Below are positions 15,946-25,512 of a stretch of 64,000 bases of DNA, piece by piece (position 1 is the stretch's first letter; every line of letters starts with the position of its first letter). A model generated the notes under the pieces. It was not told where the DNA came from. It worked only from the letters and a program-made list of their open reading frames with translations, and did no database searches. The DNA lies in contig JAVBLC010000013.1 of assembly GCA_031553805.1 (NCBI GenBank), positions 1 to 64,000 of the forward strand, read 5' to 3'. This DNA comes from JAITVB01 sp031553805 (lineage in GTDB: Bacteria > Bacteroidota > Bacteroidia > Bacteroidales > Rikenellaceae). Position numbers and translations under genes: made by a program.

Positions 15946-18900
15946 TTAGAAAATAAGATTCAGGCCAAGAACGAAGGAGCGTGCACGCGGGTACGTCCCC
16001 CAGTCCAATCCAATGGTCGGATAAGCCGCGTTATTTTGCGACGTATTGGTATTCACCTCGGGATCAAGGCCAGAGTAGCCGGTGATCGTAAACACGTTAT
16101 AGATACTTCCGTAAACGCGGAGGTTCTGGATCCCTGCTTTCTTGGTCAGGGTCACGGGCAGCGTATAACCGAGGGTCAGCGTATTGAGACGGAGGTAAGA
16201 ACCGTCTTCGATACCGATCGAGGAGGTGATCCCGTTTTCGTTGTAAGCCAGCGGATAAGCCGTGTTGACGTTGGCGGCGTTCAATTCTTCGGGAGTCCGA
16301 AGACGTTTGAGCTGTCCGCCGACAACATCATAGATCTTATAGCTGTCGGCCATGAAAGCGAGCTTGTTTTCGTAAACGCCGGCTTGCTTGTCACCATAGA
16401 GCGTAGCGAGCTTATTGGCGTTGTAAACTTCGTTGCCGTAGCTCCAGTTAAAGTAGGCTCCCAGGTCGAAGTTCTTGAACGTGGCGTTCAGGTTGAAACC
16501 ACCTGTGTGAAGCGGGTTCATGTTACCGATCACGGTCAGGTCTTCGTCACCAACGCTTCCGTTGTTATCGAGGTCTTTGAACTTCGGTACCCCGGGGTAG
16601 GCGATCTGGCCTTTCGGGCGGTCGGTGCCGTCCACGATGCCGTGCAGTACCTGGATCACGCTGGATTTGAGGTCCGACACACCGCTCTTCAAGGTATACA
16701 CGCCATTGTTATAGTTAAAGTCGTCTACCGTATAGTAACCGTCGTAAACCAACCCGCGAACCAGGCCGACCGGTTCCCCTACTTTCAGGATGTAGTCGGA
16801 TCCGGGATAGAGCGAGCTGCCTACCCAGGCGGTTCCGTAGAGGCCGGTCACGTTGTCGGCCAGCTTATCCACGTTCCCTTTGTTGACGTTGATGTTACCG
16901 CCGGCGCTAATGTTCCAGTCTTTGTTTCTGAAGATGGTGCCGTTGAGCGAAATCTCGATCCCCTTGTTGCTGGTCTGACCGATGTTGGCATAAGTCGACG
17001 TAAAACCGGTGATACCCGGAATAGAGGTGCGCATCAGCAGGTCTTTGGTCGTGTTCTTGTACACGTCGATCGTACCGGTCAGGCGGCTATTGAAGAGCGA
17101 GAAGTCGACACCGATGTTACGCGTAATGGTGGTTTCCCATTTCAGGTTGAGGTTGGCCATTTGCGAAGAGGCCAGGCCGTAGGTCGTCTGGAAGCTGTTG
17201 TCGATCACTTGCTGGTAGCGGGTGTCGGTAACCGACGTCCACAGTTGCGACCACAGGCTCGAGTCGATGCCGTCGTTACCTACTTCCCCGTAGGAAACGC
17301 GCAGCTTCAAGTTATCCAGCCAGTTTTGCGTACCTGCCATGAACGGTTCTTCCGACACACGCCAAGCGAGAGCACCTGCCGGGAAATAACCCCAACGGTT
17401 GGTCGGAGAGAATTTCGACGAACCGTCAGCACGGAACGTGAAGGTAAACAGATAGCGATCCTTGAACGTGTAGTTGGCACGACCGAACAACGAGAGGATA
17501 CGGTTGGGTACGCTCGAACTCGAAGAGATGCTCGCTGCGTTTTTGCCGTCGAGCGTATCGTATTGATTAATCATCGCGAAAGCGTTCGCCTTGGAGAAGT
17601 TCGACGGGAAATAGTTGGCGCGGATACGCATGCCTTCTCCACCCGAATCGGTAACTTCCTGACCGGCCATGATGCCCAGGCGGTGGATTTCGTTGAAGGT
17701 GTAGTCGTAGCTCAGCGTGTTGGTCCAACGCAGGCCCCAACGCTGATTGCGTTCCCAGTCGACATTACCGGCGTGCAGTTTATTGCCTTCTGCATCGAGG
17801 TAGTCGTTGTAAACCGCACCCGACCAGGTCTTGTTGTTGTTCCAGGATTTGCTCAGCGTCAAGTCGGTGTGATAGGTCAGGCCTTCGATCACTTTCCAGT
17901 TCAGCGAGATCGTTCCCATGATGTTGTCGCGGAGGCGCTGCGGCTCATAGTCGGAAGCGCGGGCCACGGGGCTGTAGGCATCCCACATGCTGTTTTTGGC
18001 ATACGACTCGATGTTGGTTCCGCGGAGTGCGCCCACGTCGCCCTTGATGTCGCTCGTGGCGATCGGACGGAAACGGTAAGCGTAAGAGAGGATTGAACCG
18101 GCACCCGAGCTGGTGTTTTCATTCCCCATCTGGTCGGTATTCACATAGCGTGTATCCAGGCTCAGGTCGAGATTCTTGAACAGTTTCTGGTTTACCTTCA
18201 GCGACATGTTGGCGCGTTTGGAGTAAGAGTTAACCTTCATCCCCTCTTCGTCCATGTAGTTGAGCGAGAAGCGCACGCTGGTCTTATCCGTACCGCCGGC
18301 AACAGAGATGTCCTGGTTGTACGAGAACGATTCGTTATATATCTGCTTCTGCATGTCGTACAGCGGCGTATTGCGATAGGTTTCGAGCCCGCCCGTATTG
18401 CCGGTACTGGTTTGATAAGCGCCCAGACCGAAAAGACGTTCGATCGAGGTTTGGTAAGCGCTCCCGTTGGCTGCCGCGTTGGCCCATACGTAACGGATAT
18501 AGTCGTACGGTTCCATGGCATCCATATACTTGGTGGGGGTGTTCCATTTCGCATAACCGTTGTAGTTAACCGTCACGTTACCCTGTTTCGCCCCTTTGGT
18601 CGTCACGAGGATTACGCCGTTGGCACCACGGGCACCGTAGATAGCTGTCGACGAAGCGTCTTTCAGCACGTCGATGCTTTCGATCTGGGCCGACGGAATG
18701 TCAGACAAAGCGCTGACAGAAACACCGTCGACCAGGATCAGCGGTTCGTTGCTCTGGGAAATCGAACCACCCCCGCGTACACGGATAGAAACCTTGGCGT
18801 CGGGGCGACCGTCCTGCGAAGTAACGTTCACACCCGCCAGTTTCCCCTGCAGGGCCAGCGCCACGTCCGAAACCGGCGCTGTGGCAATCTCTTTCCCGCC

Positions 18901-19287
18901 GACCGAAGCGACCGACCCGGTCAGGTCTTTACGCCGGATGACCTGATAACCGATCACCACTACGTCGTCGATCATCTGGGCGTCTTCGTTCATAATCACG
19001 TCGATCGTCACCTTGTCGCCCACGGGCATCACAACGGTTTCATAACCGATGAAATTGAACTCCAGTACAGCGTCGTTGTTCGGGACACGAATCGAATAAG
19101 TACCGCTTGCCGTGGTAGTTACCCCCGTCGTGGTTCCTTGTACTGTTACCGATGCGCCAACAACCGGGCCGGAAGCATCTGTAACTGTCCCCTGTACGGT
19201 CTTGCTCTGCGCCCAAAGGGTACTGCCTGCGAAAAGGCAGATGATGAAGAGCGCAAAACCTTTTGTTAGGTCAAGTTTACACATCAT
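15946..19287 (-). CDS. SusC/RagA-family TonB-linked outer-membrane transporter
   Basis: A 1113-residue SusC-like protein: signal peptide to about residue 27 (SSTLWAQ-type cleavage), an N-terminal carboxypeptidase-regulatory-like domain (VQGTVTDASGPVVGASVTV), the TonB box/plug region with ESIDVLKDASSTAIYGARG, and a long beta-barrel ending in an aromatic-rich strand (SFVLGLNLIF). It imports oligosaccharides together with the SusD protein encoded 19 bp downstream. Two ATG codons are adjacent at the start. No regulator (hybrid two-component or ECF sigma/anti-sigma) is encoded nearby. Confidence 0.95.
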   Translation of the reverse strand: MMCKLDLTKGFALFIICLFAGSTLWAQSKTVQGTVTDASGPVVGASVTVQGTTTGVTTTASGTYSIRVPNNDAVLEFNFIGYETVVMPVGDKVTIDVIMNEDAQMIDDVVVIGYQVIRRKDLTGSVASVGGKEIATAPVSDVALALQGKLAGVNVTSQDGRPDAKVSIRVRGGGSISQSNEPLILVDGVSVSALSDIPSAQIESIDVLKDASSTAIYGARGANGVILVTTKGAKQGNVTVNYNGYAKWNTPTKYMDAMEPYDYIRYVWANAAANGSAYQTSIERLFGLGAYQTSTGNTGGLETYRNTPLYDMQKQIYNESFSYNQDISVAGGTDKTSVRFSLNYMDEEGMKVNSYSKRANMSLKVNQKLFKNLDLSLDTRYVNTDQMGNENTSSGAGSILSYAYRFRPIATSDIKGDVGALRGTNIESYAKNSMWDAYSPVARASDYEPQRLRDNIMGTISLNWKVIEGLTYHTDLTLSKSWNNNKTWSGAVYNDYLDAEGNKLHAGNVDWERNQRWGLRWTNTLSYDYTFNEIHRLGIMAGQEVTDSGGEGMRIRANYFPSNFSKANAFAMINQYDTLDGKNAASISSSSSVPNRILSLFGRANYTFKDRYLFTFTFRADGSSKFSPTNRWGYFPAGALAWRVSEEPFMAGTQNWLDNLKLRVSYGEVGNDGIDSSLWSQLWTSVTDTRYQQVIDNSFQTTYGLASSQMANLNLKWETTITRNIGVDFSLFNSRLTGTIDVYKNTTKDLLMRTSIPGITGFTSTYANIGQTSNKGIEISLNGTIFRNKDWNISAGGNINVNKGNVDKLADNVTGLYGTAWVGSSLYPGSDYILKVGEPVGLVRGLVYDGYYTVDDFNYNNGVYTLKSGVSDLKSSVIQVLHGIVDGTDRPKGQIAYPGVPKFKDLDNNGSVGDEDLTVIGNMNPLHTGGFNLNATFKNFDLGAYFNWSYGNEVYNANKLATLYGDKQAGVYENKLAFMADSYKIYDVVGGQLKRLRTPEELNAANVNTAYPLAYNENGITSSIGIEDGSYLRLNTLTLGYTLPVTLTKKAGIQNLRVYGSIYNVFTITGYSGLDPEVNTNTSQNNAAYPTIGLDWGTYPRARSFVLGLNLIF

Positions 19288-19801
19288 AAAAAAAATTAGA
19301 GTTAGTTAATTATTTTTGTTTGTGGTGGATCTAAACATATAACTGAAAAAATCAAACGCTCCAACCCCTCCCTATCGCACAAAAACAACCAGTGAGGCTG
19401 ATTGTTTTTTAGAATTCCCTACTTGCAGCCAAAAGCTCCTTCAAAAAAAGAGCGGACAAAAACTGTCCACAATCACACACACTTGACCTTTACTGCATTA
19501 TCCTGCAAGAAATAGTCTCGTTGTTTTAATTACAACAAGAATCGGGCTTCACACTCTGTTAGCACAAGCACCGAAACCACACTTCATGCGGTGCGAATAT
19601 AAAAAAAACTTTCGAATTTCGAAAAAAATCAAAATAAAAAACTAAATTAAGAAAACTATATGAAACCTCATGCCTCTGTCAGGTATGCGACAGGGAATAT
19701 ACCTGGAGGCAAAGTCTTTTCTCTAAAAAGAGTGATTTATTTCCCGTTTAGAACGCCTCTTTGCAACTTGCGCAGGGGCTTCTCGGGGAAGAAGGCTTGG
19801 A
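19288..19801. other. Leader and upstream region of the SusC/SusD operon
   Basis: A 514-bp A+T-rich interval with no convincing gene. It should contain the susC promoter and 5' leader on the minus strand. A weak inverted repeat, GTTGT and ACAAC around a TTTAATT centre, lies near 19520-19536. No TAnnTTTG box with a good -33 partner was found, so control by a sigma factor or activator of another type is possible. Confidence 0.4.
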
Positions 19802-20245
19802 TCAAAGCATTTTTTGGTAGGCCAGCCGCTTGTCGCCCCCGTACATGATCTCGCCGCAAAGGGTAAAGCCGAGGCGGGAGAGGATTTTTTGCATCTGCAG
19901 GTTGTCGAAGTTGGTGTCGACCCGAAAATCGCATACCCCGCGGGCGACGGCCAGGCGGTGGACCACCACATAGGGGTTGTCGTTGAGCCACGCCCCGTCA
20001 ATCGAGGCGTAGGCCGGTTCGCCGCGGAATACCACCGCGCCGTAGGCAAGCACTCCCCCACCCTCTTCGAGCACATATTCATCGCCGGCGGCGATGTCGC
20101 GGGCAATGTCCTCCGGAGCGGGATACGCCCCCTGCCATTGCAGGCTGCCCCGCAGGCGCATCCGCTCGCGGGCGGCGGCGATGATTTCGGCGATCCGGAG
20201 CGCATCGTCCGGTGTGGCCGGGCGAAAGGAGATTTCGCTGCCCAT
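19802..20245 (-). CDS. GNAT-family acetyltransferase with an internal deletion
   Basis: A 147-residue GNAT-type protein. The N-terminal IRPATPDD-like opening (FRPATPDDALRIAEII) and the C-terminal part (DTNFDNLQMQKILSRLGF followed by CGEI) are typical. Between HRLAVARG and FRVDTN only three residues remain, where family members have about 25-30 residues carrying the R-x-x-G-x-G/A acetyl-CoA loop and helix. The reading frame is kept. The enzyme may therefore be inactive. It overlaps the upstream thioesterase stop (TAATG), suggesting coupled translation. Confidence 0.75.
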   Translation of the reverse strand: MGSEISFRPATPDDALRIAEIIAAARERMRLRGSLQWQGAYPAPEDIARDIAAGDEYVLEEGGGVLAYGAVVFRGEPAYASIDGAWLNDNPYVVVHRLAVARGVCDFRVDTNFDNLQMQKILSRLGFTLCGEIMYGGDKRLAYQKML

Positions 20246-20655
20246 TATTTTTCTTCCGGGGAAAACGGCAATTTCAGCTCCTTTCGAAAGGCCTGGGCGA
20301 TGAATGTGGCCACCCGGTCGCCGCTGTCGTCGGTAACGACGACCTCATAGGTGGCCAAGGTGCGGCCCGCTTTGATTTCGCGGGCCTCGGCCGTGAGCGT
20401 CCCTTCCGCGACGCCCTTATGATAAAAAATGCTGGTTTGGGTCGATACGGCCAGGTTACCGTAGGCGTTGACCGCAGCGGCAAAGGCCAGGTCGGCCAGG
20501 GTGAAGACCGCCCCGCCCTGCACGCTACCTCCGGCGTTGAGGTGCTGCGGGGTGACGGTCATCGAGGCTCGGGCGTAGCCCGGACGGGCTTCGGCAAGCC
20601 TTACGCCCGAAAGGGCCGCATAACGGTCTTTTTCGAAAAATTCGAAGATGTCCAT
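20245..20655 (-). CDS. PaaI-family hotdog thioesterase
   Basis: A 136-residue hotdog-fold acyl-CoA thioesterase of the PaaI group. The central helix motif HLNAGGSVQGGAVFTLADLA matches the HxNxxGxxHGG type motif of PaaI-like proteins, although the His of the final HGG is Gln here. Likely hydrolyses small aromatic or acyl-CoA esters. Its stop codon overlaps the start of the GNAT gene. Confidence 0.82.
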   Translation of the reverse strand: MDIFEFFEKDRYAALSGVRLAEARPGYARASMTVTPQHLNAGGSVQGGAVFTLADLAFAAAVNAYGNLAVSTQTSIFYHKGVAEGTLTAEAREIKAGRTLATYEVVVTDDSGDRVATFIAQAFRKELKLPFSPEEK

Positions 20656-20718
20656 AACGTTTGTATCTGTTTGGCCGGCCGGGAACGAACAGGGATGTGC
20701 TGGACAGCTGTTCCCGGT

Positions 20719-21348
20719 TTACAGGCCGAGTTTTTGTTTGGCGAAGGCGAGGATAAATTCGGTCGTTTCGTCCAGCCCCAGCACCGACGAGTTGATGCAC
20801 AAGTGGTAGGACGAGGCCGTCCCCCAGGTCTTGCCGCTGAAGAACTTATAGTAGGACGCCCGCAGGCGGTCGGTGCGTTCCATCAGTTCGCAAGCTTTGT
20901 GGTCGTCGTCGATACGGAAGAGCTCTTTCACACGCGTGCGGCGGGCAGGGGCATCGGCCGAAATGAAGACGTTCACGCAGCGCGGGTGTTCGCGCAGGAC
21001 ATAGTCGGCACAGCGCCCGACGAAAACACACGGGCCCTCGTCGGCCAAACTGCGGATCACCTCGCTTTGCACCGCAAACAGCGCTTCGCTGCTGACGGCC
21101 GTTTCTCCGGGGTAAGTGTAGTTCATCAGCCCCGAAAAGAGCCCGGTGAAAGCCGTCTTCAGTCCGAAACGCTGCCGTTCGTCAGCCTGTTCGAAAAGCT
21201 CTTCCCGCAGGCCGCTTTGCTTGGCGGCCATCAGGATCAGTTCCTTGTCATAAAAACGGGCGCCGAGGCGTGTGGCGAGGTGTTCGCCCACCATCCGGCC
21301 GCCGCTGCCCAGCTGGCGACCTATATTGATCACAAAGTGTTCGTCCAT
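20719..21348 (-). CDS. Cytidylate kinase-like family protein
   Basis: A 209-residue P-loop protein of the cytidylate-kinase-like (AAA_26) group. The nucleotide-binding loop is near the N-terminus (INIGRQLGSGGRMVGEHLA), and NINCBD-like pieces such as FVGRCADYVL and RASYYKFFSGKTWG are present. Proteins of this group are widespread in gut Firmicutes and Bacteroidetes, and their substrate is unproven. It is encoded 12 bp downstream of the MATE transporter gene, in the same direction, so probably co-transcribed with it. Confidence 0.85.
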   Translation of the reverse strand: MDEHFVINIGRQLGSGGRMVGEHLATRLGARFYDKELILMAAKQSGLREELFEQADERQRFGLKTAFTGLFSGLMNYTYPGETAVSSEALFAVQSEVIRSLADEGPCVFVGRCADYVLREHPRCVNVFISADAPARRTRVKELFRIDDDHKACELMERTDRLRASYYKFFSGKTWGTASSYHLCINSSVLGLDETTEFILAFAKQKLGL

Positions 21349-21360
21349 CGTAATTGGTTT

Positions 21361-22716
21361 TTATGCGGTTTTCTGTCTCTTGAATTGGCGGTATTGCATA
21401 TAGAGCAAAGATGCGGCCAGCACCGAAGCGGCCAGGTCTGAGATCGGCATGCTGCACCACACCCCGTCGATGCCCATCACCCGGGGCAGGAAGAGCAGCA
21501 GCGGGATCAGAAAGAGCACCTGGCGCGTGAGCGAAAGGAAGATCGCCTTGTTGGCCATCCCGATACTCTGGAAGAAAGTCGAAGTGACCATCTGGAAACC
21601 CACGATCGGGTAACACAGGAAGACGTAACGCATCCCCTCGACGGCCATCGCGGTCAGGTCGGCGTCTGTCGTAAAGATTCCGGCCACAGCCTGCGGGAAA
21701 AGCTCGGCCACAGCAAAACCGGCGGTCATGATCGCCGTGGCGATAAGGATCGAGCGGCGCAGCACGTCGGTCACCCGGCGGTAGTGGCCCGCCCCGTAGT
21801 TATACCCGGCGATGGGTTGCATCCCCTGCGTAAGGCCCATCACGACCATCACGAAGAGGAACGCCACACGGTTGATAATGCCGTAAGCCCCCACGGCCAG
21901 GTCGCCGCCGTGGCTGGACAGCCCCTTGTTGATCAGCACCACGATCACGCAAGCCGCGGCGTTCATCAGGAAAGGCGCCAAGCCGATCGAAAGGATGCCC
22001 CCCACGATGTCGCGGCGCAGGTGGAATGCCTCGCGCCGGAAATGGAGAAAATTCTTCTTATCGGCAAACAGCCTGAACTGCCACAGCAGGACAATCACCA
22101 CCGAAATGACCGTCGCCGCCGCACTGCCACGGATGCCCCAACCGAAAACAAAAATAAAGGTCGGATTGAGGATCAGGTTGATCAGCACGGTGTAGATAGT
22201 GGCCGTCATCGCCTTGCGGGGCATTCCGGCAGCCCGCATCAGGGCGTTGAGACCGAAATACATATGGGTGATGACGTTGCCAGCGAGGATGATCTGCATA
22301 AACTGCCGGGCATAAGGCAACGTCTGGTCGCTCGCCCCGAAAAACCGCAGCAGCGGATCGAGCAGCAGGAGCATAGCGACCGAGAAGGTCGCCCCAATGA
22401 TCAGATTAAGTATCAACACATTGCCCAGAATGTGATTGGCCGCGTCGTAGTCTTTCTGTCCCAACCGCAGCGAAAGCAACGCCGCCGCCCCCACACCCAC
22501 CAGCGAGCCGAAGGCCGCCGCCAGGTTCATCAACGGAAAGGTGATCGCCAGCCCCGACAGAGCCAACGGGCCGACACCGTGGCCGATGAAAATGCTGTCG
22601 GTGATGTTGTATAGCGAAGCCGCGGTCATCGCAATGATGGCCGGGATGGCGTACTGTCCGAGCAGTTTGCCTATTTTTTCGGTGCCCAGGGCAAGGGGCG
22701 CGGTCTCTTTCTGCAT
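21361..22716 (-). CDS. MATE-family efflux transporter
   Basis: A 451-residue multidrug and toxic compound extrusion protein with about twelve membrane segments arranged in two halves. The N-terminal segment has LGQYAIPAIIAMTAASLYN and the GHGVGPLALSGLAI loop typical of MATE proteins (DinF/NorM-like branch). It would export a cationic drug or metabolite with Na+ or H+ counterflow. The ATG (22714-22716) is directly abutted by a copy of the dispersed palindromic repeat. Confidence 0.93.
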   Translation of the reverse strand: MQKETAPLALGTEKIGKLLGQYAIPAIIAMTAASLYNITDSIFIGHGVGPLALSGLAITFPLMNLAAAFGSLVGVGAAALLSLRLGQKDYDAANHILGNVLILNLIIGATFSVAMLLLLDPLLRFFGASDQTLPYARQFMQIILAGNVITHMYFGLNALMRAAGMPRKAMTATIYTVLINLILNPTFIFVFGWGIRGSAAATVISVVIVLLWQFRLFADKKNFLHFRREAFHLRRDIVGGILSIGLAPFLMNAAACVIVVLINKGLSSHGGDLAVGAYGIINRVAFLFVMVVMGLTQGMQPIAGYNYGAGHYRRVTDVLRRSILIATAIMTAGFAVAELFPQAVAGIFTTDADLTAMAVEGMRYVFLCYPIVGFQMVTSTFFQSIGMANKAIFLSLTRQVLFLIPLLLFLPRVMGIDGVWCSMPISDLAASVLAASLLYMQYRQFKRQKTA

Positions 22717-22752
22717 GGTATCTCCCGATACCCGGAGCTTTTTTACTTTGCT
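22717..22752. repeat. Dispersed palindromic repeat copy
   Basis: Reads GGTATCTCCCGATACCCGG followed by AGCTTTTTTACTTTGCT, directly abutting the MATE start codon. Confidence 0.6.
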
Positions 22753-22903
22753 TGGACAAAAGTGGACTCCGGTGTTCAGTTTCTTAATTTACTCCCACAA
22801 AGATACGGAAATTTGCAGAAAAGGCACTTCCGGACCTTTTGTAAAGGGATGTGCGAAATGGTTTGATATTTGCGACGAGCACAAAAATCAAACGATAACA
22901 AAC

Positions 22904-23947
22904 GTGAAAAAACTTCTTTTTGCCGGCGCCCTGCTGTTGTTATGTCTTCCTCGGGCGACGGCACAATCCGACACGACGGCTACAGCGAAAAGATCGGTCG
23001 GCATCACCGGAATGCCTTCCGTTTCGTTCGACCGTTCACGCGGAGCGGGCTTCGGCGGGATGGGGATGATGTTTTTCCCGATCGGCGATGCACCCGGTAC
23101 CCCGCCCTCCCGCATAGCCGTAAACGCTCAGGTATCGACCAACGGCAGCTGGTTTGCCTTTGCTTTCGGGCAGTTGTTCCTCTTCGACGACCGGTTGCGC
23201 CTCTCGACCGGAGGCGGATACCTCGACTCGCGTTTCCAGACCTTTGTCGACACGGGCAGCGGGATGCTCGAAGTGCCTTTCGACAGCAAGGGGCCGATGG
23301 TGTTCCTCGCCCCGCTCGTGCGGGTGACCGGGAAACTTTACGTCGGCCCGACCGTCCATTTTTCGCGAATGGAGGTAAAATTCAAACCCGAGGGACAGGC
23401 TGCCGTCACCCAGACCAACCGCGCCAACTCGATCGGTGCAGCCGTCGTGTGGGACTCGAAAGACAACCAATACAACCCGTCGAAGGGCATTACCGCCAAC
23501 CTGCGCTTCGGCGCCAACCCGTCGTGGATGGCCAATGACAGCACATTTAACAAACTGTTCTTCTACACCGACTACTACCACCGGCTGAATCCCAAAATGG
23601 TCCTCGCCTCGCGCGTGGCGGCCAACGTGGGGTTGGGCAGCGTGCCTTTCACCTCGCAAAGCTACGTGGGCAACACCGACATCCGCGGCTACACCAAGGG
23701 CGAGTACCGAGGCAACCAGATCTATGCCATGCAGAGCGAACTGCGCTGGAAATTTTATAAACGATGGGGATGTGTGGGCTTCTTCGGGCTGGCGATGACG
23801 GTCGACCCCAAAAGCCAGTTGTTACCGGGTGGCGGCGCGGGGATACGCTATGAGATCCTGCGCAAATACGGCATCAACGCCGGCGTCGACGGAGCGCTGG
23901 GCAAAGACGACTGGGGCGTCTACTTCCGGCTTACGGAAGCGTTTTAG
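22904..23947 (+). CDS. Outer-membrane beta-barrel protein (BamA/Omp85-like surface antigen)
   Basis: Starts with GTG at 22904 (VKKLLFAGALLLLCLPRATA, a signal peptide), preceding a 347-residue protein made of amphipathic beta-strands. The C-terminal half contains VVWDSKDNQYNPSKG, YYHRLNPKMVLASR, DIRGYTKGEYRG and ELRWKF, patterns of BamA/TamA-type surface-antigen barrels, and the chain ends in a terminal Phe. POTRA domains are absent. Role: a small outer-membrane barrel, possibly for lipid or protein handling; the substrate is unknown. Confidence 0.82.
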   Translation: MKKLLFAGALLLLCLPRATAQSDTTATAKRSVGITGMPSVSFDRSRGAGFGGMGMMFFPIGDAPGTPPSRIAVNAQVSTNGSWFAFAFGQLFLFDDRLRLSTGGGYLDSRFQTFVDTGSGMLEVPFDSKGPMVFLAPLVRVTGKLYVGPTVHFSRMEVKFKPEGQAAVTQTNRANSIGAAVVWDSKDNQYNPSKGITANLRFGANPSWMANDSTFNKLFFYTDYYHRLNPKMVLASRVAANVGLGSVPFTSQSYVGNTDIRGYTKGEYRGNQIYAMQSELRWKFYKRWGCVGFFGLAMTVDPKSQLLPGGGAGIRYEILRKYGINAGVDGALGKDDWGVYFRLTEAF

Positions 23948-23963
23948 CCTCGTGGCTTCAGCG

Positions 23964-23999
23964 AAAATCCCCGGGAACGAATGTTCCCGGGGGATTTTT
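23964..23999 (+). terminator. Terminator after outer-membrane barrel gene
   Basis: AAATCCCCGGGAAC pairs with GTTCCCGGGGGATTT around a GAAT loop and is followed by a T-run. It lies directly before the -7 box of the cardiolipin synthase gene. Confidence 0.88.
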
Positions 24000-24001
24000 C
24001 G

Positions 24002-24009
24002 TATATTTG
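24002..24009 (+). promoter_or_regulatory. -7 box for cardiolipin synthase gene
   Basis: TATATTTG fits the TAnnTTTG consensus 24 nt before the ATG at 24034. The -33 region overlaps the preceding terminator and shows no clear TTTG. Confidence 0.45.
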
Positions 24010-24033
24010 TCATCATCTTTAAAACCACAGCCC

Positions 24034-25470
24034 ATGGACCTGCTTTACTGGCTGCTGGGCGCCTGCTACATCGGGCTGCTCGTGCTGACGCTGCTGCTGA
24101 TCATCACCGACCAGTCTAACTCCAACCCGAGCAAGGCGCTGGCCTGGCTGGCGCTGATCGTCTTCGTGCCGGTGATCGGGATGCTCCTCTATTTCGTGTT
24201 CGGTCTCGACCGGCGGCGCATCGGCGACACCGAGCGCAACCGGCAGAAATTTTTCGCCGAGGCGATACCCCGCTTGCCCGACGGGGTCGAAGCCTACGTG
24301 GAGGAATACGACCGGCACTTCGACAAGATCGAGCCGGATTACCACGGCCTGGTCACGCTGCTCGCCGGGAACAACCACTCGCGGGTGCTCTACGGCAGCC
24401 GGGTCGAGATCATCACCGACGGCAACCGGAAACTCGAATTGCTTATCGCAGATCTCGAAGCGGCCCGGGACCACATCCATTTCGAATATTTCCTTTTCCG
24501 GCGCGACGCCATCAGCCGTCGCATCCGCGAGATCCTGATGCGCAAGGCGGCCGAGGGGGTCGAGGTGCGTTTCATCTACGACAACATTGCCAACATCGAC
24601 ATTCCGCCGGCGTATTACAACAAGATGCGCCGAAGCGGGGTCGAGGTAAATCCCTTCACCAAGATTACGCTTTCGAGTATCCGCCGCAGCCTCAACAACC
24701 GCAACCACCGCAAACTGGTAGTGATCGACGGCCGGGTGGGCTACGTCGGGGGAATGAACATCACCAGCCAGACACAGCGCTGGCGCGACGTCCACCTGCG
24801 GCTTCACGGGCAGGGGGTACACGGCCTGCAGATGAATTTCCTGCAGGTGTGGTACGGTTCGGGCGGAAAGCTGCCCGAAGGCGATTTCTCAAGGTATTTT
24901 CCCGTTCAGGAGATCTTTACGGGCAATCTGATGCAGATCGTGCCCGAAGCGCCCGATGCACGGTTTCCGTATTTCGCGTTGACGGTGGTCAAGGCGATCG
25001 AGAACGCCCGGAAATATATCTACATCCAGACCCCCTATTTCCTGCCTACCGACCCGCTGATGCGCGCCCTGAAGACCGCGGCGCTCAGCGGCGTGGAGGT
25101 GCGGCTGATGGTGTCGCGCAAATCCGATTTCGTCTTTATGGACTGGGCCATCCAAGCCGGGTTTGCCGAGGCGCTCGGAGCCGGGGTGCGCATCCACGAG
25201 ATACAGGGCTATTTCAGCCACGCCAAGAGCATGGTGATCGACGACTATTTTTCGGTCATCGGTTCGGCCAACCTCGATTACCGCAGTCTGGAACTCAATT
25301 TCGAGATCAATTCGTTTATGTATGACCCGGAAGTGGCCGCGCAAAACCGCGACATTTTCCTGCACGACGTAAAGGGCTGCCGCGAACTGACGGCCGACGA
25401 GTGGCACCAACGCCCGTGGTGGAAGAAAGTGTTGCAGACGGTGATGCGCTTTTTCTCGCCGTTGCTGTAG
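24034..25470 (+). CDS. cls: Cardiolipin synthase (phospholipase D family)
   Basis: A 478-residue protein from MDLLYWLLGA; a TTG start 27 nt upstream overlaps the promoter and is unlikely. Two N-terminal membrane helices are followed by two PLD domains with HKD motifs: H225/K227/D232 in HRKLVVID and H396/K398/D403 in HAKSMVID. It condenses two phosphatidylglycerols into cardiolipin at the inner membrane. Length and layout match bacterial ClsA-type enzymes. Confidence 0.94.
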   Translation: MDLLYWLLGACYIGLLVLTLLLIITDQSNSNPSKALAWLALIVFVPVIGMLLYFVFGLDRRRIGDTERNRQKFFAEAIPRLPDGVEAYVEEYDRHFDKIEPDYHGLVTLLAGNNHSRVLYGSRVEIITDGNRKLELLIADLEAARDHIHFEYFLFRRDAISRRIREILMRKAAEGVEVRFIYDNIANIDIPPAYYNKMRRSGVEVNPFTKITLSSIRRSLNNRNHRKLVVIDGRVGYVGGMNITSQTQRWRDVHLRLHGQGVHGLQMNFLQVWYGSGGKLPEGDFSRYFPVQEIFTGNLMQIVPEAPDARFPYFALTVVKAIENARKYIYIQTPYFLPTDPLMRALKTAALSGVEVRLMVSRKSDFVFMDWAIQAGFAEALGAGVRIHEIQGYFSHAKSMVIDDYFSVIGSANLDYRSLELNFEINSFMYDPEVAAQNRDIFLHDVKGCRELTADEWHQRPWWKKVLQTVMRFFSPLL

Positions 25471-25512
25471 TCGGGAGCGGGCCTCTATGCGGCCGGGACT
25501 GTAAAAGACGGT

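Noticed and set aside
13782..18096. Two very long plus-strand reading frames (710 and 730 codons) opposite susD and susC
   Set aside because: They are exactly antisense to well-supported SusD and SusC genes, and their translations show no recognisable domain. Long open antisense frames are expected from G+C-rich codon use.
19802..20205. A frameshift in the GNAT gene
   Set aside because: The frame is continuous from ATG to stop, so an in-frame deletion explains the missing segment better than a frameshift.
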